Positions 1-8,390 of a stretch of 21,561 bases of DNA are shown here, one piece after another. The number at the start of each line of letters is the position of its first letter. Within the stretch, counting starts at the first letter, position 1. Both the position numbers and the translations under genes were made by a program. Below the pieces are notes generated by a model. It was not told where the DNA came from and made no database searches. It saw only the letters and a program-made list of their open reading frames with translations. Location of the stretch: the NCBI GenBank assembly GCA_937890355.1, contig CALACW010000146.1:1-21561 (forward strand), written 5' to 3'. The DNA comes from CALACW01 sp002431305 (GTDB lineage Bacteria; Bacillota; Clostridia; Oscillospirales; Acutalibacteraceae).

Positions 1-2192
1 GTGTTTACGAACTTGCCCTGTTTTGTAAAGTTCGCGTCCTCGAGAGTAGATGTGAGGTCAAGCTCTAGCGAATTGTCTCTCTTATTTGCGGGGATAGGTC
101 TGCCGAGAACCGCCTCAAACTGCGCGTCGGGAACGTTTCTTACGTCCGCGGTGTAGTACTGCGGAGCGCTCTGACGGTAGTCGGGGATTTCGACTTTTTG
201 GGATGAAACGTTAACCTTGCCCTCTAACTTAATGTCACGGCTCGACGCGCCGACTTTGATTACGAAATCGCCGGACTCTACGCACCAGTCATGTACAAGG
301 ACGTTATAAAATGCAAAACTTCTCTTGTCAAGCTCAATTTCAACCGTCGTCTCCTCGCCGGGATTTAAAAATACCTTCTTAAAGCCCTTTAATTCCTTTT
401 CGGGACGGAATATCGTGCTGTCGACATCGCTTACGTAAACCTGTGCGATTTCCGCGCCCGCGGCGGAACCCGTATTCTTAATTTTGAACGATACTTTGAG
501 AGTGTCGGTATCTTTAATCTTTTTCTTAGAGAGTTTTAAATCGGAATATTCAAACGTAGTGTACGAAAGTCCGTAGCCGAACGGGAAAAGAACGTCCTTT
601 TTCGCCGTGTCGTAATATCTGTAACCCATGTAAACGCTCTCTCTGTACTCGGTCGTAACGGTCGTACCGGGGAAATAGTTTACGCATGGAACGTCGGCAA
701 GCATGCAGGGGTATGTTTCGGCGAGTTTGCCCGAGGGGTTAACCTTGCCCAGAAGGATATCAACAACCGCGCTGCCTCCGGCTTCGCCGCCGAGATAACC
801 GTTGAGAACGGCTTTAACGTCGGAGAGCCACGGCATGGTTACCGGCGCGCCGCCCGAGAGAACTACGACGGTATTTTTATTTACTTTCGCGACCTCGCGG
901 ATAAGCTCGTTATGGCTTTCGGGCAGGCTGATGTGGCTTCTGTCGAAGCCCTCCGCCTCGTAAGTCTCGGTAAGACCGGCGAATACTACCGCGATATCGG
1001 CGTTTCTCGCAGCCGCGACGGCCTCGCCTATGAGAACGTCGTCGGGCTTGTCGCTCTTTTTGTCATAGCCCGCGCAGTACGTCATGGAAATGCCGTTATC
1101 CATAAGTTCGTCGAACGCTTTGTCTATTTTAATGGGATTTATAAGCGAACTGCCCGCGCCCTGATAGCGAGGAGATTTTGCCATTTCGCCGATAACAGCA
1201 TATTTTAAATCCTTTTTAAGAGGAAGAATATTATCGTCGTTTTTAAGAAGAACCATCGAGTTTCCGGCAATTTTTCTTGCGAGCGCGTGATGCTCTTTCT
1301 TATCGAATTTATAATCGCGCTTATTCTCGTTTCCTCTTATAATTAAGTCGAGAACCGCGTCAACCGCCTCGTCGAGAATCTTCTCGTCAAGTTTTCCGTT
1401 TCTGACAGAGGCGCAAATCTGCTTTGCGCCTCTGCCCGATGAGGTGGGCATTTCGAGTTCCTGACCGGCTTTGAGTCCCTCGACTCTGTCGTTCTCCGCG
1501 CCCCAGTCGGTTACTACGATTCCTTTAAAGCCCCATTCCTTTTTAAGAACGTCGGTAAGAAGCCATTTATTCTCCGCGCAGTACGTGCCGTTTAATCTGT
1601 TATAAGCGTTCATAACCGTCCACGGCTGAGCCTCTTTTACCGCGATTTCGAACGCGGTGAGATAAATTTCTCTCAAAGCTCTCTCGTCGACGACGGAGTC
1701 GACCGTCATACGTCTGCATTCCTGGTTGTTTGCGGCAAAATGCTTTAACGACGTGCCGATACCCTTTGACTGAACGCCGTTTATAAACGAAGCCGCCATC
1801 TTACCGGCAAGGTAAGGATCCTCCGAGAAATACTCGAAGTTTCTTCCGCACAGGGGGCTTCTCTTCATATTTGCGCCGGGGCCCAAAAGGACGGAAACCT
1901 GCTCCTCGAGGCACTCCTCGCCGAGAGCCTGTCCCATTTCGTAAACAAGATCGGGATCCCACGAAGCCGCGGTAGTTACTGCGGTCGGGAAGCATGTTGC
2001 GGGATTCGAACTCATAAGCTCGCCGGGATCCTTCTTCTCTTTTTTCTTTCTGAGTCCGTGAGGGCCGTCGGTAACCATTATGCTTTTAATGTCGAGTCTT
2101 TCACAGCTCTGTAAATTCCAGAAATCCGCGCCGTCGCAGAACGACGCTTTTTCCTCGAGAGTCATCTGTGAGATGATGTCTGAATGCTTCAT
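1..2192 (-). CDS. GH3 beta-glucosidase, C-terminus cut off by window edge
   Basis: Hydrolyses beta-linked glucosides or oligosaccharides with retention. No signal peptide is visible, so it probably acts in the cytoplasm on imported sugars. The frame is open from ATG 2192 to base 1, about 730 residues, so only a short C-terminal part should be missing from a family of roughly 750-800. Visible in order: VTDGPHGLRK near residue 40; KHFAANNQE with the conserved Lys-His; the nucleophile motif GIVVTDWG with Asp229; and EAEGFDRSH with Glu414 at the expected acid/base position. A C-terminal fibronectin-III-like part follows (LSYTTFEYSDL, then KNTGSAAGAEIAQVYV). The start is set by GGAGG 7 bases upstream, inside the end of rmuC. 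ATGA overlaps the rmuC stop, so the two genes are probably translationally coupled. Substrate range cannot be told from sequence alone. Confidence 0.93.
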   Translation of the reverse strand, partial: MKHSDIISQMTLEEKASFCDGADFWNLQSCERLDIKSIMVTDGPHGLRKKKEKKDPGELMSSNPATCFPTAVTTAASWDPDLVYEMGQALGEECLEEQVSVLLGPGANMKRSPLCGRNFEYFSEDPYLAGKMAASFINGVQSKGIGTSLKHFAANNQECRRMTVDSVVDERALREIYLTAFEIAVKEAQPWTVMNAYNRLNGTYCAENKWLLTDVLKKEWGFKGIVVTDWGAENDRVEGLKAGQELEMPTSSGRGAKQICASVRNGKLDEKILDEAVDAVLDLIIRGNENKRDYKFDKKEHHALARKIAGNSMVLLKNDDNILPLKKDLKYAVIGEMAKSPRYQGAGSSLINPIKIDKAFDELMDNGISMTYCAGYDKKSDKPDDVLIGEAVAAARNADIAVVFAGLTETYEAEGFDRSHISLPESHNELIREVAKVNKNTVVVLSGGAPVTMPWLSDVKAVLNGYLGGEAGGSAVVDILLGKVNPSGKLAETYPCMLADVPCVNYFPGTTVTTEYRESVYMGYRYYDTAKKDVLFPFGYGLSYTTFEYSDLKLSKKKIKDTDTLKVSFKIKNTGSAAGAEIAQVYVSDVDSTIFRPEKELKGFKKVFLNPGEETTVEIELDKRSFAFYNVLVHDWCVESGDFVIKVGASSRDIKLEGKVNVSSQKVEIPDYRQSAPQYYTADVRNVPDAQFEAVLGRPIPANKRDNSLELDLTSTLEDANFTKQGKFVN

Positions 2193-3469
2193 AATTCAAC
2201 CTCCGTATTTTCGAACAGAAGTCTGTCGGCTCTGTCCGCGTCGATATCCTCGACGTTTTTTAGTTTTTTATTAATAATATTGTTTCTCGAAACCGCGTTG
2301 TCTATTTCCTTATCGACGGATTCGAGTTTTTTCTTAACTGAATTGAGCACCTTGTCAAACGTCTCATACTGCTTCTTTACGGCGGAGAGAATTTCCCTAA
2401 TCTCGCTCGCCTTTTCGTTGATAGCAGCCGTCTTAAATCCCACGGCAAGCGAGCTTAAAAGCGCGGTTACGGTTGAAGGACCCGCGATTATAACTCTGAA
2501 TTCGTTCTGAATTCTCTCTAAAAGCATGTTTTTTGACGAAGCTATTTCGGCATAAAGCCCCTCTGTCGCAAGGTACATAACGGCAAACGGAGTCGTGTCC
2601 GGTTCGTTTATGTATTTTGATACTGTTTTCGCTTCGTCGATAACTCTTTTTTCGAGCGCTTTTCTCGCGCTGTCGACGCCCTGCGCGTCGCCCGATTCGC
2701 TTGCTTCACACAGTCTGACGTAGTCCTCTGTCGGGAACTTCGAATCTATCGGCATGTATGTGACTTTCTTAGAATCGGAGGACGGAATTTTAACCGCAAA
2801 TTCGACGACTCCCGCACCGTCCTTTGCGCTGTAATTCGTGACATACATGTTCGGAATAACGCTGTCGAGTATTGCGCCGAGCTGGTACTCTGCCCACGTT
2901 CCGCGCGTTTTGACGTTTGTGAATAATTTATTCAGATTCGTGATTCCGCCCGAAAGCTCCTGCATTTCGCCGAGCGATTTATACACGTTCGAAAGCTGGT
3001 CGGACACCGTTTTGAACGACGAGTCAAGTCTCTTCGTAAGCGTTGCGGTCAGTTTTTCGTCGACCGTCGCGCGCATTTCGTCGAGCTTCTTTTCATTATT
3101 CTCGCGCATTTTATCAAGCGAACGTTCGATTTTCTCGGTATTTTTCTCGTTCTGATTCCTGTTTAATTCGCTCATTTCGTTAAGCGAATTCGTAACGAGC
3201 TTCGTAAGCGCAAGCTGGGAGTCGTAATTCGCCTTAGTCACGTCGGCAAGTTTTGCGTTTACCGACTCAGATACATTTTTAACCTCATTTCCGATTCTCG
3301 CCGACTCATTGCCTATTGATTTTAAAATAAAGTCGGACTTTACCGAAAGTTCATTTATTTCGGAGTTGTTTTTGTCTGAGGACAGGCGCGTCACTTTTAT
3401 GATTAATACAATGAGAAGTATAACCGCAATGACAATTAAAGCCGATAAAATATAGAGTAAAGTCTGCAT
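2189..3469 (-). CDS. rmuC: RmuC family protein (DNA recombination/rearrangement limiting)
   Basis: RmuC proteins limit certain DNA rearrangements in Escherichia coli. They have a nuclease-like domain behind a long coiled coil, and their biochemical role is poorly defined. Residues 4-26 form a membrane segment (LIVIAVILLIVLII). About residues 30-180 are heptad-rich and highly charged (coiled coil). The RmuC domain begins near TRGTWAEYQLGAILD (residue 190) and includes the conserved region MPIDSKFPTEDY. GTG 3475 is in frame, but I chose ATG 3469 because GGTGAT (3478-3483) sits 8 bases ahead of it and only 2 bases ahead of the GTG. That gives 426 residues. The gene is first in a two-gene unit with the GH3 gene, an unexpected functional pairing, and it is divergent from the solute-binding protein gene. 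Confidence 0.92.
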   Translation of the reverse strand: MQTLLYILSALIVIAVILLIVLIIKVTRLSSDKNNSEINELSVKSDFILKSIGNESARIGNEVKNVSESVNAKLADVTKANYDSQLALTKLVTNSLNEMSELNRNQNEKNTEKIERSLDKMRENNEKKLDEMRATVDEKLTATLTKRLDSSFKTVSDQLSNVYKSLGEMQELSGGITNLNKLFTNVKTRGTWAEYQLGAILDSVIPNMYVTNYSAKDGAGVVEFAVKIPSSDSKKVTYMPIDSKFPTEDYVRLCEASESGDAQGVDSARKALEKRVIDEAKTVSKYINEPDTTPFAVMYLATEGLYAEIASSKNMLLERIQNEFRVIIAGPSTVTALLSSLAVGFKTAAINEKASEIREILSAVKKQYETFDKVLNSVKKKLESVDKEIDNAVSRNNIINKKLKNVEDIDADRADRLLFENTEVEL

Positions 3470-3484
3470 TTTCACATATCACCG

Positions 3485-3519
3485 AGTTTAATTATACCAA
3501 ATAAAATATTAAAAGTTAA
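3485..3519 (-). promoter_or_regulatory. sigma-A type promoter of rmuC-GH3
   Basis: On the minus strand, -35 TTAACT (3514-3519), a 17-base spacer and -10 TATAAT (3491-3496). TG one base before the -10 makes it an extended -10. Predicted transcription starts near 3485, leaving a leader of about 15 bases to ATG 3469. Confidence 0.65.
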
Positions 3520-3548
3520 TAGATTTTCAAAAAAATTAACATTCCTTA

Positions 3549-3577
3549 TGGAAAACGCATAAAATCTCTGCTATAAT
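3549..3577 (+). promoter_or_regulatory. sigma-A type promoter of the solute-binding protein gene
   Basis: -35-like TGGAAA (3549-3554), a 17-base spacer and a perfect -10 TATAAT (3572-3577), preceded by TG in extended -10 position. The predicted start near 3584 leaves ATG 3589 almost leaderless, which supports ATG 3613 as the real start. Confidence 0.6.
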
Positions 3578-3612
3578 TTAATCAAACTATGAATTCGAGA
3601 GATTATTTATAT

Positions 3613-5223
3613 ATGAAACGCGTCATTTCACTTATTTTATCATTAATAATAATTGTCTGCATATTCGCCTCGTGCTCAAAATCGGAGTCTGTCACATTCT
3701 ACTACCCCGTAAGCGATAACGCACAGTACCTCGACCCGCAGATTGCAGACTCGACGGCGGAACGAATCGTATCGGCAAACTGCTTTGAGGGACTCGTCAG
3801 GCTCGGCGAAAACGGGGACATTCAGCCCGGCGCCGCCGAAAAAACGGACGTATCCGCGGACGGGCTTACGTACACGTTTACCCTGCGCTCCGACGCAAAG
3901 TGGCACGTCACTAATACCGCACAGAAAAAACTGGGCGATAAACTCGGCGAGAATTTTGCCCCGTCCGTCACGGCAAACGACTTTGTTTTCGCTTTGAGAC
4001 GAGCCGTCGACCCGACGACGCAGAGCCCTGACGCTTCGCTTTTCAATTCAATTAAAAACGCGTCGAAAATAACCGACGGACAGATGAATCCTCAGGAGCT
4101 GGGAGTCAGAGCCGTTTCGGATTTCGTTCTCGAAATAACGCTCGACTACGCCGATTCCGACCTTCTCTACGCGCTGACGCGCCCCGCCGCCATGCCCTGC
4201 AATGAGACGTTTTTCAACGCCTGTTCGGGCAGATACGGTCTTGCGCTCGAATACATGCTGTGCAACGGTCCGTTTTTCGTCTACACATTTTCGGAGGACA
4301 CGTACGTTCTCATTACTTCTAATGATGACTATAAGGGCGAGAACAAAGTCAGCCCCGACAACGTTTACATTTACTTAAACTGTGATGAGGAAACCGCCTC
4401 GCAGAAAATAAAGGGCGAAAAATACGACGGCGGATTCGTTTCCGCTCAGACGTTCAACAGACAGTTAAATAACGAGAAGAAATTTACGTCGACGGCGTTT
4501 TCCGACACAGTATGGGCATATTGTTTTAATTTAAATGATTCGTACATGAAGGACGAATCAATACGAACCGCATTCACATACGCCTACGACCCGTCGGTGA
4601 TTGAGCCCGACAGCGCGTATTTCGAAAAAACGTCTAGAATTTCGAGCGTTTACATGACCCCGTCGTACGAATTTACGCCGAAAATGAACGAGTATAACGA
4701 GACGAAAGCCTCGGAGCTGTACAATCTCGGATTAAAAAATGCAGAACTTGACTCCGCCGCCGTGACGGTTCTGACAACCGAGGATTTCGCCCCGCAGGTA
4801 AAACTTCAGATTCAGAAGTGGCAGAAGGCGCTCGGAACGGACGTAAAAATAAAGACAGATACGCTCGAAAACGTAACGGCGCAGGTCAAAAACGGCAGTT
4901 ATCAGATTGCGTTCTGCCCCGTTTCGTATTCGTCAAATAAAGTTTATGCGATGCTCGGCGGATTTACGTCAGAATCGTCGTCGAATTTAATGGGATATAA
5001 AAGCGAAAGCTATGACGCGCTTTTCGACTCGGTAAGAACGGCGAACGGCGCGCAGGCGAAAATCGAAATATATAAACAGCTTGAACAGAAACTCATAGAC
5101 GACTGCGTTCTGCTCCCGGTGCTCACGCAGAACAGCTATTTTGTTCTGAATTCTTCTGTTTCGGGAATTTACGCACTGTCACAGAGCGAAGTATATTTTA
5201 TAAACGGAAAAATAAAGCAATAA
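3613..5223 (+). CDS. ABC transporter solute-binding lipoprotein, family 5 (peptide/OppA-like)
   Basis: Captures peptides or similar solutes outside the cell for an ABC importer. The precursor has 536 residues. It has a charged start (MKRV), a hydrophobic stretch at residues 5-20 and a lipobox-like FASC with Cys21 as the likely lipidated residue. The mature start shows the family-5 signature: YLDPQIADSTAERI, FEGLVRL, then DGLTYTFTLRSDAKWH and FVFALRRAVDP. ATG 3589 is in frame but has no ribosome-binding site and would lengthen the signal peptide with polar residues, so ATG 3613 was chosen. No permease or ATPase genes lie beside it, so it is an orphan component or works with a transporter encoded elsewhere. 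The last codon and stop (CAA TAA) lie inside the terminal repeat of repeat element A. Confidence 0.92.
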   Translation: MKRVISLILSLIIIVCIFASCSKSESVTFYYPVSDNAQYLDPQIADSTAERIVSANCFEGLVRLGENGDIQPGAAEKTDVSADGLTYTFTLRSDAKWHVTNTAQKKLGDKLGENFAPSVTANDFVFALRRAVDPTTQSPDASLFNSIKNASKITDGQMNPQELGVRAVSDFVLEITLDYADSDLLYALTRPAAMPCNETFFNACSGRYGLALEYMLCNGPFFVYTFSEDTYVLITSNDDYKGENKVSPDNVYIYLNCDEETASQKIKGEKYDGGFVSAQTFNRQLNNEKKFTSTAFSDTVWAYCFNLNDSYMKDESIRTAFTYAYDPSVIEPDSAYFEKTSRISSVYMTPSYEFTPKMNEYNETKASELYNLGLKNAELDSAAVTVLTTEDFAPQVKLQIQKWQKALGTDVKIKTDTLENVTAQVKNGSYQIAFCPVSYSSNKVYAMLGGFTSESSSNLMGYKSESYDALFDSVRTANGAQAKIEIYKQLEQKLIDDCVLLPVLTQNSYFVLNSSVSGIYALSQSEVYFINGKIKQ

Positions 5224-5449
5224 TTTATCGCACAAATTAATTATAAAGAATAAACAAATTATGTAGGGAAAGACATTGTCTTCCCGGGGTAAAGGCAGGG
5301 ATTTTTAATTATGATTTTGCCTTCAAAAACCCGGAAATTTCATATTGCTGACGCATTGTTATTAATGATAAAACCGAAAGTCTCATGCGGGAAGACAATG
5401 TCTTCCCCTACATAAAGAATGTTTGCGTTTAAAAAAATAAATTATTGTT
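5216..5449. repeat. 234-bp MITE-like inverted-repeat element, copy A
   Basis: The element is bounded by imperfect terminal inverted repeats: AGCAATAATTTATCG (5216-5230) on the left and the complement of AACAATAATTTATtt (5435-5449) on the right. Inside are near-perfect 24-base inverted arms at 5263-5286 and 5388-5411, each containing the near-palindrome GGAAGACATTGTCTTCC. The left arm has one base change from copy B. There is no coding capacity. Same length and order as copy B. It separates the solute-binding protein gene from the DUF1015 gene and would form a long hairpin in any transcript crossing it. It could serve as a terminator or processing site. Confidence 0.85.
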
Positions 5450-5471
5450 TACCCGTGAAAGGATGATTTAT

Positions 5472-6713
5472 ATGTCAGTTATCAGACCGTTCAGAGCCGT
5501 CAGACCGAAAAAGGAATACGCCTCCTCCGTCGCCGCTCTCCCCTACGACGTTATGAACAGCGCAGAGGCGAGAATTGCGGTTAAAGACAAACCGTACTCG
5601 TTCCTTCACGTCGACAAAGCGGAGGTTGACCTGCCCGAGGACGTTGACATTTATTCAGACGAGGTATACAAAAAGGCTGCTGAGAATCTTAAAAAGCTCT
5701 CCGACGACGGAATCTGCTTTAAAGAGGACAAGCCCTGTCTTTATGTCTACCGTCAGATAATGAATTCGCGCTCGCAGACGGGCATTGTCGGATGCGCGTC
5801 AATCGACGACTACATGAACAACATTATTAAAAAACACGAGCTTACGAGAGCCGACAAAGAGGCGGACAGAATCCGCCACGTCGACTCGTGCAACGCGAAC
5901 ACAGGCCCGATATTCCTTACATACCGCGGTAAGGACGAGATTGATACAATCGTCGCAAAGTACACTGCAAAGACTCCCGAATACGACTTTGTTACAAAGG
6001 ACGGCGTACAAAACACCGTCTGGGTTATCGACGATGAAAAGGATATTGACGCGCTCGTTTCGCAGTTTAAGTCAATCCCCTGTCTCTACATCGCCGACGG
6101 TCATCACCGCGCCGCATCCGCCGTCAAGGTCGGACAAAAGCGCAGAGAGGCAAACCCCGGCTATACGGGTGACGAAGAATTTAATTTCTTCCTCGCTGTT
6201 TACTTCAAGAGCGACGACCTCGCGATTATGGACTACAACCGCCTTATCGCCGATTATAACGGCATGACGAAGGACGAGCTTATTAATAAAATCGGTGAAA
6301 AATTCGAAATATCGCTTTACGGTGACAAGCCGTATCATCCCGAGCATAAACATGATTTCGGAATGTATATCGACTCAAAGTGGTACAAGCTCACCGCGAA
6401 AAAAGGCACGTACGACGACTCCGACCCCGTTGACAGACTCGACGTTTCGATTTTACAGAAGAACTGCATTACGCCCGTGTTCGGCATTTCCGACCCGAGA
6501 ACGGACAAGCGCATTGACTTCGTAGGCGGAATCCGCGGACTCGAAGAGCTTGAGAGAAGATGCGCGCTCGATATGAAGATTGCGTTTTCAATGTACCCGA
6601 CCACGCTCGACGACCTTATGGATATCGCCGACGCAGGACTTATAATGCCCCCGAAATCAACGTGGTTCGAGCCGAAACTCTTAAGCGGACTCTTCATTCA
6701 CGAATTGTCATAA
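5472..6713 (+). CDS. DUF1015 family protein
   Basis: A 413-residue member of the DUF1015 family, recognised from the N-terminal pattern IRPFRAVRP...AALPYDVM and the conserved CLYIADGHHRAASA (Asp209-Gly-His-His-Arg). The family is widespread in anaerobes and often lies near serine-biosynthesis genes. A relation to the ParB/SbnI/SerK-like fold, including free-serine kinases, is plausible, but no serine gene is present here and the function is not established from this sequence. In-frame ATG 5463 and TTG 5445 were rejected because GAAAGG (5457-5462) lies 9 bases before ATG 5472. The start is only 22 bases beyond repeat element A. I see no convincing promoter, so expression may come from inside the element or by read-through from upstream. 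Confidence 0.88.
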   Translation: MSVIRPFRAVRPKKEYASSVAALPYDVMNSAEARIAVKDKPYSFLHVDKAEVDLPEDVDIYSDEVYKKAAENLKKLSDDGICFKEDKPCLYVYRQIMNSRSQTGIVGCASIDDYMNNIIKKHELTRADKEADRIRHVDSCNANTGPIFLTYRGKDEIDTIVAKYTAKTPEYDFVTKDGVQNTVWVIDDEKDIDALVSQFKSIPCLYIADGHHRAASAVKVGQKRREANPGYTGDEEFNFFLAVYFKSDDLAIMDYNRLIADYNGMTKDELINKIGEKFEISLYGDKPYHPEHKHDFGMYIDSKWYKLTAKKGTYDDSDPVDRLDVSILQKNCITPVFGISDPRTDKRIDFVGGIRGLEELERRCALDMKIAFSMYPTTLDDLMDIADAGLIMPPKSTWFEPKLLSGLFIHELS

Positions 6714-6734
6714 TAAATTCAAATACAAAATATA

Positions 6735-6765
6735 TACGGCGAGCCGAAGCTATCGGCTCGCCGTA
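6735..6765. terminator. bidirectional intrinsic terminator
   Basis: Perfect 13-bp stem (6735-6747 with 6753-6765) around a 5-base loop. AT-rich tracts lie on both sides: T-rich downstream on plus, and A-rich upstream, which reads as T on minus. It sits between the convergent DUF1015 and yabR genes and can serve both. Confidence 0.85.
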
Positions 6766-6788
6766 ATTTGTTTATTATTATTTATTAA

Positions 6789-7256
6789 TTAATACTTATT
6801 CGACCCGCGTCTGTTATAGCCTCCGCCGTGTCTTGACTCGCCGGAGCGCTTGATATCCGCCTGCTTTTCGTCGCTTATCTGCTTGAACTTCGCCATCATG
6901 TCCTCGAAAGACTGGGGTTTATCCTCTGCGGGTCTGCCCTGCCATACGGAAGGATTTCCTCTGTTCGGCTTGCGGTAAGGCTTTCTGTCCGACTGCTTGA
7001 ACTCTTTCTCCTTCGGCTGTTCGGGCTGAGCCTGCTTTATCGACAGACTTATCTTGCCGTTGTCGCCGACAGCGAGCACCTTGACCTTAATGTCCTGCCC
7101 CTCGGAAAGGTGATCCTTGATATCCTTGACATACGCAGAGGCGACCTCCGAAATATGTACCATACCGACCTCGCCGGTCGTAAGTTTCACAAACGCCCCG
7201 AAATTCGTAAGTCCGGTTACTTTACCCTCAACGATATCACCGATTTTTACCTGCAT
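6789..7256 (-). CDS. yabR: S1 RNA-binding domain protein, YabR-like
   Basis: 155 residues. The first 75 are a canonical S1 domain (IVEGKVTGLTNFGAFVKL, GMVHISEVA, VLAVGDNGKISLSIKQ), which binds RNA or the ribosome. The rest is a Lys/Arg/Gln-rich, probably unstructured tail ending in RHGGGYNRRGSNKY. The domain plus its position directly after divIC matches yabR of Bacillus subtilis. There spoIIE follows; here the cluster ends at a terminator. The upstream gap to divIC is 42 bases and carries AGGAGG 13 bases before ATG, longer spacing than usual. Confidence 0.88.
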   Translation of the reverse strand: MQVKIGDIVEGKVTGLTNFGAFVKLTTGEVGMVHISEVASAYVKDIKDHLSEGQDIKVKVLAVGDNGKISLSIKQAQPEQPKEKEFKQSDRKPYRKPNRGNPSVWQGRPAEDKPQSFEDMMAKFKQISDEKQADIKRSGESRHGGGYNRRGSNKY

Positions 7257-7298
7257 AGTAAGCCTTTTTCCTCCTGTAAGGTTTTATATTCCGCGAGC

Positions 7299-7574
7299 CT
7301 ATTTTTCAACGTAAACGTTTTCGTCCGGGTATACGTATCCGTTATCCCTTGCCGAACGAAGAATACGGCTCGTTTCGTCCTCGTCTATATAATTTTTAAG
7401 ATCGTCGTTCGCACGGGAAATCTCGTCGAGCTGTTCCTGCTTACGGCTGAGATTTTCCTGACTCTGGCGTATGTCGCGCATGTAGCCCGTCAGCAGAAAA
7501 ACCATAACGCACACAAGCAGTATTGCGGCGCAGGCGAGAATTATGCTGAACTTACGGTTTTTCTTCTCCTTCAT
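7299..7574 (-). CDS. divIC: Septum formation initiator DivIC/FtsB family
   Basis: 91 residues with the family layout: short charged N-terminus (MKEKKNRKF), one membrane segment at about residues 9-30 (IILACAAILLVCVMVFLLTGY), an extracellular coiled coil of about 35 residues (SQENLSRKQEQLDEISRANDDL), then a conserved-type ending with ARDNGYVYPDENV. DivIC-type proteins join FtsL and DivIB in the divisome and support septal peptidoglycan synthesis. The start codon lies inside the end of yabQ (23-base overlap), so translation is probably coupled. Identity rests on architecture, the C-terminal motif and gene order. Confidence 0.88.
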   Translation of the reverse strand: MKEKKNRKFSIILACAAILLVCVMVFLLTGYMRDIRQSQENLSRKQEQLDEISRANDDLKNYIDEDETSRILRSARDNGYVYPDENVYVEK

Positions 7575-8106
7575 CGCGCCCGCCGCCTTTCATACGATAA
7601 AAAAAATTATATTTGAGTTTATTATACAACATTGCAATGCGGGGTTTCAAGTCGATTTTACGAAAAAGTTTCGAATTTTTAACTCTTTTTTTAATTTTTG
7701 TGCCGATATCGTCCGTTTTTCTGAAAAGTTTCGAGTCTATAAAGTTCAGAGGCTTTAAAATAAACGACAAAACACGTTTTATTTTATTCAGAATAAAGGA
7801 ATATGCGTTCGAAATAAATGAAAACAGATATCTTGAAACACTCAGATTATAAACAACGGCGCCGAGAAGCTCTCCCGCCGCGATATAGAATCTGACGAAG
7901 CCGTAATTTACGCTCAGGGCAATAAGATATGTCGTAATCCCGACGATAAGCGGAAATATTATATCGAGCGCGATAAGAAAGTATTTTCTTTTTCCTGCTG
8001 CGATTCTCAAAAACCTGACAACGTCGTACAATGCTCCGAATAAGAACCCCGCGCCGAGCGACGCGAGCAGATTTTCATACTGTAAATTTAAACTGTCGCC
8101 GTACAT
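7552..8106 (-). CDS. yabQ: Spore cortex biosynthesis protein YabQ
   Basis: 184 residues. The N-terminal half holds about three to four hydrophobic segments (LLASLGAGFLFGALYDVVRF, then FLIALDIIFPLIVGITTYLI, then FYIAAGELLGAVVYNLSV). The C-terminal half is strongly basic (KIKKRVKNSKLFRKIDLKPR) and probably cytoplasmic. GALYDVVRFLR is typical of YabQ, a membrane protein needed for spore cortex formation in Bacillus subtilis. ATG 8106 shares one base with the yabP stop (TAATG), a tight coupling. Position between yabP and divIC supports the call. The protein implies that the organism sporulates, or that its recent ancestors did. Confidence 0.88.
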   Translation of the reverse strand: MYGDSLNLQYENLLASLGAGFLFGALYDVVRFLRIAAGKRKYFLIALDIIFPLIVGITTYLIALSVNYGFVRFYIAAGELLGAVVYNLSVSRYLFSFISNAYSFILNKIKRVLSFILKPLNFIDSKLFRKTDDIGTKIKKRVKNSKLFRKIDLKPRIAMLYNKLKYNFFYRMKGGGRDEGEEKP

Positions 8107-8390
8107 TATCCGAACAGCCTCGCAAAAAATCCGCCGTTCTTTTTAGGATTTTCATTTTCGGAATATATGAGCGCGGAAATTTCGCCCTCAACCGAAAGTT
8201 CGCCCGTATCGACGCTCATTTTGTTAATGTGAAGCCCATCTCCGCGTACAGTCAGCTCGCCCATATCCGTATATGCGACTATCGTCTCGTCGTCAAAACT
8301 GCCGATGTCGTTTACTCCCGAAACGCTCAGCTTCTTTCTGTCCTCGAGAAAAACATTATGCGGAAATTTTATCTTGTTTTCTTCGTTCAT
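8106..8390 (-). CDS. yabP: Sporulation protein YabP
   Basis: 94 residues. The sequence HNVFLEDRKKLSVSGVNDIGSFDDETIVAYTDMG, read in parts, matches the YabP/YqfC family: a small beta-rich protein needed for cortex formation with YabQ. I chose ATG 8390 over the in-frame GTG 8396 because GGGGCGG lies 5 bases before the ATG. It is the first gene of the cluster yabP-yabQ-divIC-yabR. yabO, which precedes yabP in Bacillus, is absent, and the plus-strand ATPase gene lies upstream instead. I could not identify a clear sigma-A or sigma-E promoter in the AT-rich 8391-8465 stretch. Confidence 0.88.
   Translation of the reverse strand: MNEENKIKFPHNVFLEDRKKLSVSGVNDIGSFDDETIVAYTDMGELTVRGDGLHINKMSVDTGELSVEGEISALIYSENENPKKNGGFFARLFG

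Noticed and set aside
912..1208. 98-residue open frame on plus
   Set aside because: It lies opposite the GH3 gene in well-conserved catalytic sequence, without a ribosome-binding site or family resemblance; it is a shadow frame.
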